Shown here: in pieces, positions 34,763 to 43,873 of the stretch | Numbering within the stretch: position 1 is the stretch's first letter | Layout: the number at the start of each line of letters is the position of its first letter | Assembly: GCF_019175385.1 (NCBI RefSeq) | Contig: NC_083340.1 | Location: 22,642,336-22,706,335 of the forward strand | From: Lycium barbarum | Taxonomy: Eukaryota > Streptophyta > Magnoliopsida > Solanales > Solanaceae | Reading direction: 5' to 3' | Length of the DNA stretch: 64,000 bases | The notes under the pieces: generated by a model | The model's input: the letters and a program-made list of their open reading frames with translations, nothing else | The model's database searches: none | Told to the model about the DNA's origin: nothing | Program-made: the position numbers and the translations under genes

Positions 34763-36853
34763 ATGACAAAGAGATTTAAACGTAGTGCCGGTAGTAGTAG
34801 TGGTATTGTTAGGGGTGGGTTTAATGAGGAAACATTTGTGGAAGAAACACCTAATTTGGGTATTGATGTTGGTGGAAATAATCCACTTTTAGGTCATGAG
34901 GCAATGCAACAACATTTTACCGACATTTTTAATGAAATTGATAATGATGATGATGATGATGATGATGAAACACAATCCCTCAAAAATCTCATAGGAGATA
35001 CATGTCCTGCACAATCACATACACAAGACAAACCGCCTAGAACTTGTAAGCCAACCGCTAAAATTTGAAAATTTATAACTAAGAATAGAGAAAACCAATC
35101 AGCTACATGTACCTTATGTGGACAAGTATTTAGTTTTAAGCAAGGAACTAGTAAGGATGGTGGAACGGGTACACTAAATGGTCATATGAGAAGCAAACAT
35201 ATGGATGTTTGGGGAGAGCAAACGGGTTCAAATGTGGGGAGTATTCAAATGACGATAGACCTACGAACTGGTAGAAATTTTAAGTATGACAAGAAAAAAG
35301 AGCATGTAGAAATAGCTAAAATGGTAGCTTATGATTGTTTACCATTTTCCTTTCCCTCGGGTTTGGGGTTTGTTACTTACATTCAACGTTGTTATAATCT
35401 GTTATTTGAGGGTATTCCTAGAAGTACTTGTAGAGCGGATGTTATAGATTTGTATAAAAAATATAGATTTTATTTGCGCCATGTATTTAATTCTTTAAAT
35501 TGTAATATTTCTCTTACCGCTGATTTGGGTGTTAGTCTTAACAAGTTAGATTTTTTTGCTATTACATGTCATTGGGTTGATGATAATTGGGTTATGCAAA
35601 AAAAAAATTATAGCTTTTTTATATGATGAAGGAAAAGGTCGTCACGATGAAAATTTTTTAACGGATTCAATGTCTATTATAATGAGATTTTTTAATATTT
35701 ATAGAATAACACTTTGTATTGCTTTAGATAATGCTTCTAATAATTCAAAGGCAATTGGTCTTTTAAAAAGAGAAATAAACCCTCCTCTAAGAAATATTTT
35801 TCATGTAAGATGTAGTTGTCACATTTTAAATTTAATTGTTAAAGATGGTGTTGTGTGTTTTGACGATTCTATTCAAAAAGTTAGAGATGCGGTTGCGTTT
35901 CTTTTTTGTAATGCTAATAGGGCAAGACTTAGAGATTTTAAGAATGCTTGTGTGGAAAATAACCTTAGACCTAGGAAAATTCAAGTAGAAATTGAGATTA
36001 GGTAGAACTACACTTACATTATGCTACAACAAGCATATGAGTATAGGATTCCCATACAACAAGTTCACAATAAATTTAATACTGATAGTGATGATTGGTT
36101 AAATTTTTCGCATTGGGAAGATGTTAAAGAATGTGTTGAACTCTTAAAAAATTTTTATAATGCAACTCTTGCTTTTTCTAGACAATTCTATCCCACGGTA
36201 ATCGAAATTTTAGCCTACTTAGCGGAAATAGCTAGAGTTTTACAAGAGTATAAATATAAACCCGATTATCAAGCGGCTATTTTTTAAATGATAATCAAAT
36301 TTAAGAAGTATTTTTTTCTCATCCCAGCTTTATTTATTTTGGGTTCTCTTTTAAATCCTTGTTTAAAAGTGTCTTATACTAAAACATTGGTTGGTCAAAT
36401 TTATACATTTTTAGAAATTGAACCGGGAGTTCAATCATCTTTAGCTGAAGCCGAACTCGCTATTGATGACGAGTTTAGAAAAGTTTTTACTCATTTTTCT
36501 AATTTGGAAGAACGTGCTACACCCGTTGCTCCACGCCCTACTACTTCTCAAAGTAGCAAAAGGGCTTGTCGGGTTTGTCGCATTTAAAAGTTTTACATTC
36601 GCAGCCAACTTCTTCTTGTAATGCAAACTTTGATGAATATAACTTTTATTTGATGCAGCCAAATGTGGATATTAAGGAACTGGATGAATTGAATGTCTTA
36701 GTATGGTGGAAGAAGTACAAGGCAAGTCATCCGATACTCTCAAGAATGGCTCGAGATATCCTTACGGTTCAAGTATCAACCGTGGCTTTGGAGAGCGCAT
36801 TTAGCCAAGGAAGACAGCAAATTGGAGACTATAGACATTCATTCCGGCTTTAG
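34763..36853 (+). pseudogene. hAT transposase (BED zinc finger, RNase H-like core, dimerisation domain)
   Basis: In order: an acidic N-terminus with an Asp run (about 34950-34970); a BED zinc finger (CTLCGQVF...HMRSKH, 35108-35200); the catalytic core (SLTADLG, about 35510; ALDNASNN, about 35725; CSCHILNLIV, about 35815); and a C-terminal hAT dimerisation domain (DELNVLVWWKKY... ARDILTVQVSTVALESAFS, about 36685-36815). Breaks: TGA at 35066 and TAG at 36003, both where Trp is expected, TAA at 36285, a frameshift in the A run near 35600 and another near 36580. It cannot make active transposase. Confidence 0.85.
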
Positions 36854-37189
36854 CTTGAAAGTACTAGTGTGCATTCGCGATTGAATTAGATCGGAGCGAC
36901 GCAGCCAAAACTCAGAAGCGGAGGAAGGCGAGGAGGAAGAAATTGAAAATTTGATAGCAAGTGGACCGGACCAAATGGAAGACTTTGAAGATATTTCTAT
37001 GGCCGAATACGATATGGGGGAAATTAACGAAATGATTCAGAATTAGTGATTTTATTATTCTACTATTTCTTTACAACTCATGTATTATTTGCAAGTTAAA
37101 AAAAATACAACTTGCAAATAAATGTTATCCAAAAATGAATAAAATATATGTCTCATTGAGCTTTCTTCTATTTACTTGTGTTCATATTT

Positions 37190-37502
37190 TTACTTTTATT
37201 AAGTTAGAAATATACTTAAAATATACTAAGAATATACTTATAATATACATCTACTTAAATTAAAAACTAGAAGGTTATATACTTGAAAAATAACTAAAAT
37301 ATATTAAGAATATATATTATAGTATACATATAATATATATTAAGGATATATAGTATACATAAAATATATTTGGAATATACTTATAATATATAATATACAT
37401 ATAGTATACATATAATATATATTAAGGATATATAGTATACATAAAATATATTTGGAATATACTTATAATAAATAGTATACATATAACTATATAAGTATAA
37501 CT

Positions 37503-37598
<96 letters not shown>

Positions 37599-37735
37599 TA
37601 AGTTATACTTATAGTATACATATAAGTATAGTATACATATAATATATATTAAGTATACATATAATATATATATTGAGAATATATAGTATACATAAAATAT
37701 ATTTGGAATATACTTATAATATATAGTATACATAT

Positions 37736-37788
<53 letters not shown>

Positions 37789-37915
37789 GTGTTTAAGTTA
37801 TACTTATAGTATACATATAATATATATTAAGAATATATAGTATACATAAAATATATTTGGAATATACTTATAATATATAGCATATAAGTATAACTTAAAC
37901 ATATATATATACTAC
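37190..37915. repeat. Microsatellites and AT minisatellite inside the hAT element
   Basis: An (AC)n tract at about 37506-37534 passes into (AT)n to about 37594; further (TA)n at 37731-37783. Around them a unit of about 65-90 bp (AATATATTTGGAATATACTT, then AATATATAGTATACATA) recurs at about 37370, 37446, 37696 and 37850. Several open frames here are artefacts of the repeat. Confidence 0.8.
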
Positions 37916-38247
37916 TAGTTATGTGAGGCCCGGGCTTAAACTCAAAATATAAAAGTAGATATTTTAATTAAAAAAATATAATTTGTGTTAGTACAAGTGT
38001 ACAACAACAACAACCACCATATACCTATTGTAGTTCCACAAGTGGGTAGTTATATGAAAGCAAAATTTTCATTCCACTCCTTTAATATTTTAACTTCCAT
38101 TTTGATGAAATTATTTATTTCAAATCAAATGTGAAGCCAGAATTTGACATTTATAACTTATGTATCCTAATTTTCTGAAGTTATTTAGTTCTAAATAAAT
38201 AATCTATACATAGTTAATGAACTTTTAAGACAAATACATAATTTAAC

Positions 38248-38424
38248 TTGTGCAGCGGATGGAGCTGTTCCTCTCTTAATTAGGGATTAGGGGTTCGAAC
38301 ATGGATATGGAAAAAATCTTTGGAGGAAGCGCTCCCCCCGAATAGGCGCGATACAGTGCGAATTATCTGGATTAATTGGGCTCAAATGCGGATATCGAGC
38401 ACCAACCAAAAAACCAAAGAACAT
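38248..38424 (+). mobile_element. tRNA-derived SINE inside the hAT element (candidate)
   Basis: GTGCAGCGGATGGAGCTG (box A-like) and GGGGTTCGAAC (box B, about 38290) stand at tRNA-like spacing; then a unique body and an A-rich end (CAACCAAAAAACCAAAG). No clean TSD found. Confidence 0.5.
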
Positions 38425-38440
38425 GAACAATGAGGTAGGA

Positions 38441-38725
38441 GGTTCGATAGCTTTTGAAAAATAGACCTTAAAAACAAAAAACAAAAAAATTGACTTAAAT
38501 AAATAAGATTAGGACCTAAAAGTAATTAATTAAAAAATTTAAAAAAAAAATTGGAAATTATTGTGAGGACTATAAAAGTCCCCAGGTTCGATAGCTTTTG
38601 AAAAGTAGACCTTAAAAACAAAAAAAATAAAAAAAAGACTTAAATAAATAAGATTAGGACCTAAAAGTAATTAATTAAAAAGTTTTTAAAAAATTGAGAA
38701 ATTATTGTGAGGACTACAAAAGTCC
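38441..38725. repeat. 144-bp tandem duplication
   Basis: The block starting GGTTCGATAGCTTTTGAAAA at 38441 is repeated from 38585 with a few changes in the A runs. Both copies end in TTGTGAGGACTA-AAAAGTCC. It lies in the hAT element; non-coding. Confidence 0.8.
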
Positions 38726-38750
38726 TCACATTTGCTCTTATATAATATAG

Positions 38751-38754
<4 letters not shown>

Positions 38755-38790
<36 letters not shown>
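38755..38790. repeat. (AT)n microsatellite
   Basis: Pure AT dinucleotide run near the 3' part of the hAT element. Confidence 0.85.
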
Positions 38791-38793
<3 letters not shown>

Positions 38794-39312
38794 TATGTAT
38801 ACTATATGTTTAAGTATAGTATATGTATACTTAAACATATACTATATATTATAAGTATATTCTTAATATATTTTAGTTATTTTTCAAGTATATACACGTA
38901 TATGTTGTATTGCTGACTTGCTGTTAGCCTGTTAGTCAGTAAATATTTAAACTTTACTTATAAACTTATATAACATATGTAAATACACCTACAATATACT
39001 AATAAATACTATAATATATATATATACTATACGAAAAACAAAAAAAAAGGGTTTTGGACTGTTTGAACCGGACCGGTTTCGGTTTTGGTTTTGTAACCGA
39101 TAAACCAGAACCGGGGGCCGATTCCGATTTTTTAACCGGAAACCAGCCGATTCCGTAACCGGTTACCGGTTCGGTCCGGATTGACCCGGTTAACGGGCTT
39201 AGTCACCCATAAAGCTTCACAAGCATAAGACGTTGGTCCATGCATTCTCTCAATCTTTCTATTATTTTTCGCATGATATCTGAGCCTTTATACTATAGAC
39301 TTCACTTAACTC

Positions 39313-39512
39313 CAGAGGCGTATCTAGCATACAAGGTAGGGGTTCAAAACTGAACCCCAAACTTTCGATGCGGAGCCTAAATTTATGTGTAAAAAATTAT
39401 TAAAATTGCAATTTTTAGTGTATATGAACCCCTAACTTTAAAAATATAATGGGTTCAATGCTAAAAATCTAAAGATTGAATCCATAAAATTTAAATCTTA
39501 GATCCGCTTCTG
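39313..39512. mobile_element. hAT-type MITE (200 bp)
   Basis: Ends CAGAGGCGTATCTAGCAT and (inverted) CAGAAGCGGATCTAAGA; flanking octamers CTTAACTC and TTTACCTC agree at 6 of 8 bases, an aged hAT TSD. It lies in the RECQL2 intron. Confidence 0.6.
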
Positions 39513-40185
39513 TTTACCTCTGGTGGCTTGATGAGATCATTCTTAGTCTGATGCTTTCTATCATTGAGAATATTCCGGGGTAATACCATATCAAAAAAAA
39601 AAAAAAAATCAGGGGTAATTAACTTACCTCATTGATGGTTTTAAGTCATTTTCCCTTATAAATATCTCAATTGTTACACTAGTTCACTTGCTTTAAATAA
39701 ACACATAAACACTATCGTTACCTCAACGTTCAGAATTATCACCGAGACATCATCCCATGCTCCATCCCACCTTCTGCTGTTATTTCAAATAACACAGCCA
39801 AGGTACACAAAATCATCACTGAGACATCATCCCGTGCCCATACCTTCTGCTATTACCATATGTTACCTGCCCTTACACCCAACTATTTCTGGAAAATTAT
39901 CTAACAAATAGTTTTCCGAAATTATTATTCATCGAAATTACTTATCATAAAACACAGCTTAAGAAATGATATTATCTACAGTATATGAGCTATCAAATTG
40001 TGATTTTCCTTTTACAGTTGCCGGTTTCAAAAAAAAAAAAAAAATTGTGATTTTCTTTTATTATTGTATCTGCTGCGGTTATAATTCATGGTATCATTTC
40101 TTTTAATTGTAAAATTTTATTCTTTATTAAAAAATTGTAAAAATCTTATTCTAATTCAACAAGTAACTTATATGTGATGACATAG
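39513..40185 (+). other. RECQL2 intron before the motif V exons
   Basis: A run of 15 A at about 39595, a short internal repeat (ATCATCAC-GAGACATCATCCC near 39735 and 39810), otherwise AT-rich. No exon recognised up to the acceptor at 40184-40185. Confidence 0.55.
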
Positions 40186-40310
40186 GTGGAGTAATGGAAA
40201 GTTGCAAGTCATTGTAAGTACGGTATGTATCGTGAAGTGCCCTGACTTTTTACTTTTATGGCAATTATCATACTTGGAAGTGCTTTTCTTGTTCAGGTGG
40301 CATTTGGTAT

Positions 40311-40484
40311 GGGAAATAACAAGCCAGATGGTTAGTAACTTACCTGGTTATATCCTTTTGACATGCCTTATCATATAAATTCATACATCATTTAGCACGG
40401 AAATTAACAAGCCAGATGGTTAGTAAGTTACTTGGTTATATCCTTATGGCATGTCTTCTCATATAAATTCATACATTCGTGAAG
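40311..40484. repeat. 88-bp tandem duplication spanning half an exon and its donor
   Basis: GGGAAAT-AACAAGCCAGATGG and the intron start that follows recur at about 40399 (GGAAATTAACAAGCCAGATGG). The second copy has an extra base in the coding part and no acceptor before it. Confidence 0.8.
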
Positions 40485-40547
40485 ATATTATTCCTCCTTG
40501 CCTCCACCCCTTGGTGGTTAAAAAGGTTCGTTTGGCAATAGTTTCTT

Positions 40548-41130
40548 CGGAAAAAACTCAAATATGCCATTGAACTATCGGAAATGGCTCATTTATGCCA
40601 CTCATCAATAGTCTGGCTCATTTATGCAATCGCCCGTTACCAAAATGACTCATCCATGCCATTTTTCATTAACGCCGGTTTTATAATACCAAATATGACA
40701 TGTGGCTTCTAATTAAATGTCTACGTCGTTTAATTAAACCAGCCCAATTTTAAATCCCAAATTAATTAAAAATACCCGACCCATACATACTACCAAGCCA
40801 CAACCATAATCTAGTTGGAGGTCACGTGTCTAATTAGATGTCTACGTCATTTAATTAAACCAGCCCAATTTTAAATCCCAAATTAATTAAAAAATTCGAC
40901 CCATACATACTACCCAGCCACAACCATAATCTAGTTGGAGGCCACGTGTCATATCTAGTATTGTAAAACCGGCGTTAATGAAAAATGACATGGATGAGTC
41001 ATTTTGGTAACGGGTGATGGCATAAATGAGCAATGTCCAATAGTTCGATGGCATGAATGGACCAAACTATTGACGAGTGGCATAAATGAGTCATTTTCGA
41101 TAGTTCGATGGTATATTTGAACCTTTTCCG
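40548..41130. mobile_element. Mutator-like MITE with 9-bp TSD
   Basis: Perfect 9-bp TSD TAGTTTCTT (40539-40547 and 41131-41139). Inverted ends of about 150 bp: CGGAAAA..CTCAAATATGCCATTGAAC on the left mirrors the right end, with repeated 'GGCATAAATGAG' blocks. The core is a tandem duplication of about 120 bp (TTTAATTAAACCAGCCCAAT at about 40730 and 40852). No ORF. It lies in a RECQL2 intron. Confidence 0.85.
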
Positions 41131-41139
41131 TAGTTTCTT

Positions 41140-41664
41140 TAAGCAAGCTTGGGGATCTCGTTCTATAAACAAAGGGTTTGTTTGATAAAAAATGTGATAT
41201 CTGAAGATTACTGTCCCTCGACTCTCGAGATTGGATAATATTGACGGATTAAGAGTCGCAGAATGATTTTTTTTTTCAGTCTCAAAAAAGAATGAAGCTT
41301 TCGTGACATATGGTTTTATTGTCCTAACAACAATCTAGTTATTATATATCCAGAAAGAATAATGATCTACTCTATTGTCTGATATGCGACATGATTAAAT
41401 TCTTAGTTCCAATATCTTAGGCATTAAGATTCATTTTTTTTCTTGTATGTATAAAAGTTACTAAATATTGATTTCTTAACCCAAACTCTATCTTCATCGA
41501 TTTTTTTCTTTTTTCTTCAGAACCTACGTTCCTTTTCTCAATTAAGATACATTGAAAAACATAAGATAATTAGTAGCAAAACAATTTCAAACCAGAAAAA
41601 GTAAGAAAAAGAAAAAGATATAGCAATAAAGAAGCATTAATCAATTCTTCTTCAGCAAGACAGC
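41140..41664 (+). other. RECQL2 intron between MITE and SINE
   Basis: AT-rich intronic sequence, nothing recognised. Confidence 0.5.
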
Positions 41665-41681
41665 AACTAGTTGACACAAGT

Positions 41682-41852
41682 CTTGGTCACTACCCAGTGT
41701 AATCCTACAATAGTGGGGTCTGGAGAGGGTAAGATGTACGCAGCCTTACCCCTACCTGGGTAGGGAGGCTGTTTCCGATTGACCCTCGGCAACCCTCCTC
41801 CTTTATCCGAGCTTGGGACCGGCAATGTGAGCGAGCTCACACAGGCGGAGTT
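41682..41852 (-). mobile_element. SINE (Au-like) with 17-bp TSD
   Basis: Perfect 17-bp TSD AACTAGTTGACACAAGT at 41665-41681 and 41853-41869. On the minus strand it has GAGCTCGCTCACATTGCCGG, then GGTCCCAAGCTCGGATAAAG, and ends with the RTE-type tail CTGCGTACATCTTACCCTC. The same tail closes the RTE LINE at 32429, the likely partner for mobilisation. Confidence 0.75.
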
Positions 41853-41869
41853 AACTAGTTGACACAAGT

Positions 41870-42761
41870 ATTAACCAAAAAAAACCTTTGTATTCAATAA
41901 TTGTATGGGGAGAAAAAGGAGTTAAAGAAAAAAAACTCTTGTTTATTAACATTGAATAATAATAGGAGTACTTACTTTTTTTCCAAAAACTCAACATCTA
42001 AATGATGAAAATGGAAAAAAGATAACACGATCTTATGACTATTGCTCATTTTGAGAATAAAGCGGTTTAATCGGACAATACTATGCCATTCTCAATGTTT
42101 GTATTAGGACTCTTTACTTTGTTTGTTGGATCTCTAGGAATTCATTTCAACCAAGAGGAAGTGATTTTGCTTTTTATAAGGTAAGGAAGTAAATTGCAAG
42201 CAGAATAAGAATACGGGGAAAACAACAAAATATGAAATAAGTGAAAGTTGAAAAAATTTAAAAGCAAGAGGAAGGAGGGATGGACACATAGTACTTGTTT
42301 CTCAATTCCTGTCACTCAGTAGAATTAGAAAAAAGATATCATTTGTTAGACAGTTGTCTTAATACATCTTATCAAGATCTTTCCTTAATGCATAAATTTC
42401 TTACCCATTTAAGACATTCAGAAGCTATTAGAAATGGTCCTTCCTTTTTTCAACAGCTTCCTCATAAGATTGCTGGACCACGGACTGGAATCTGTATCCG
42501 TTTTTTTACCTAGTTCTCATCTTTCAACAAAATGAGATGAGTTCTTTTCAAGTAGTGCCCTAATATTTATATGCTTCTTTACTTGTGAAACAAAAATATA
42601 CCTAAGCTTCTTTCTTGTGGAATCTTAATTGTACATGTCTGGTAGACATCAATTTCCTTTCTTGGTGCTTGATTTTCAATGAACCTTTAACAATAAAAAC
42701 ATAATAGTAAATCTTGCTCGTGCAATTAATTTACGATAAACTCACTCCTACTTATTCATAG
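41870..42761 (+). other. RECQL2 intron up to the next exon
   Basis: AT-rich. A 72-codon open frame at 42295-42513 has no recognisable similarity and is probably chance. Confidence 0.5.
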
Positions 42762-42989
42762 TCAGATTTTTCGTCCATCACAGCTTGAGCAAATCAATGG
42801 AGACTTACTACCAGGTCCTAATTCCCTACCCCCGCGCATATTTTGCACGATATAGGCTTCTTTCTCCAACTTCCTTTCCACAGGAAAGTGGTCGAGCTGG
42901 AAGGGATGGACTGCCTTCTGAATGTGTTCTTTTCTTTAAGCCTGCTGATGCTCCTAGGCAGGTAAAATTTATTTAGATTGATGCTGTCA

Positions 42990-43386
42990 ACGTTTTAGTG
43001 CAAGATGATGTAATTGATGGCTGTGATTTTTGGACAGAGGAATTAAAGGCAGCTCATTTGAAGTAATTAAAGAAACAAAACAGTATGGACTTGGGTGAGT
43101 TAAAGTATTTTCTTGGCATTGAATTTGCCAGATCACAAAGAGGAATAATCATGCATCAGCAAGAACACCCGTTGATATTAATGTCAAACTTGCTTCAAAG
43201 CAATTTGGTGATCACACACAAAATCAGAAGCAGAAACAGGCAGTTGAAGATCCATTAATTGATCGGACTGCATATCAAAGATTGATAGGAAAGCTACTCT
43301 ATTTGGCAAAAGGCCTGACATTTCCTTTGCAGTTCAGACACTCAGTCAATTTTTACAACCACCAAAGAATTCACATATGGATGTTG
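42990..43386 (+). pseudogene. Copia-A second copy, RT/RNase H piece (duplication copy B, part 1)
   Basis: Follows the RECQL2 fragment directly. From 43049 (AGCTCATTTGAAGTAATTAA) it tracks 9562-9976 of copy A (GLGELKYFLGIEFARSQRG), with small deletions, one of them between two CAG repeats near 43159. Stretch 42990-43048 is weaker and may be the RT active-site region. It is cut at 43386 by Copia-C and resumes at 49053. Confidence 0.8.
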
Positions 43387-43873
43387 TGTTAGGTATTTGG
43401 TGTGAATGGGAAATGAAAGTTTTATTTCCTTTGCCTTTTTCGGTTTTTTTTTTTTTTTTTGCCGTTGCCTTTTCAGAAAAGACACACCTATTTCCTTAAC
43501 AGACACCTGTTGTTGGTTATAAATATCTAGTCATCCCTTCAGATTTCCTGATGAAAAATTCTGAATTCTTCTATCTTCTTCTTCTGCACTTCATAAAAAA
43601 AAAATTATGTGTGATTTTACAGCCTTCGAGTGGTTCGCTGTCACCAAAGTTTGCAGTACCGCTACTACGGTGAGTAAATCGTTCTATCCTGGGAGGATAT
43701 ATTCCACAACCTCGGGTACATTGAGGGGAATAATTTCCTTAAGGACACACTGTGCATTCAGTGGGCTCGATTTAATTCCTACACATATTTTCAGATATTG
43801 TTCTTCTGATTTTCGTTTCTGAAATTTGCTTCTGTTTCTGTTTAAGTATATTTTCGAATACAGGTTAATAACA
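43387..43873 (+). repeat. 5' LTR of Copia-C
   Basis: 487 bp, TGTTAGG...TAACA. Includes a long T run (about 43445-43461) and GTGAGTAAATCG, a donor-like site, near 43669. Confidence 0.9.

Larger units (their letters stand above)
34143..39200 (+). mobile_element. hAT transposon, about 5 kb, defective
   Basis: Flanked by AGTCACGCATAAA (34135-34147) and AGTCACCCATAAA (39201-39213), a one-mismatch repeat that must include the 8-bp hAT target duplication. Exact ends are uncertain by a few bases. Both subterminal regions are full of ACCGGTTAACCGG-type motifs in inverted arrangement (34160-34300 and 39065-39195), as hAT elements have for transposase binding. It carries a transposase pseudogene (34763-36853), a SINE, microsatellites and tandem repeats. 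It sits where helicase motif I-IV exons of RECQL2 would be expected. Confidence 0.75.
40186..42961 (+). pseudogene. RECQL2: RECQL2 helicase, four exons around motifs V and VI
   Basis: Exons by splice sites and phase: 40186-40222 (WSNGKLQVIVST), 40297-40330 (VAFGMGNNKPD), 42762-42814 ([17 protein letters not shown]) and 42884-42961 ([20 protein letters not shown]). They join without frameshift and give the C-terminal half of the RecQ helicase core, including the motif VI arginine finger (GRAGRDG). The motif V segment is altered: VIVGT, GMGINK and RFVIHH, as I know them from plant RECQL2, appear as VIVST, GMGNNK and RFFVHH. A donor at 42962 (CAG/GTAAAA) has no following exon: Copia-A homology begins within about 90 bp. 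The missing central exons, motif V changes and lost 3' end suggest a pseudogene. Confidence 0.75.

Noticed and set aside
37422..37733. Tyr/Ile-rich 103-codon minus-strand ORF
   Set aside because: Translation of AT/AC microsatellite DNA.
43607..43822. 71-codon ORF that recurs identically at 48786-49001
   Set aside because: Both copies are inside the two LTRs of Copia-C; the identity reflects LTR structure, not a gene family.
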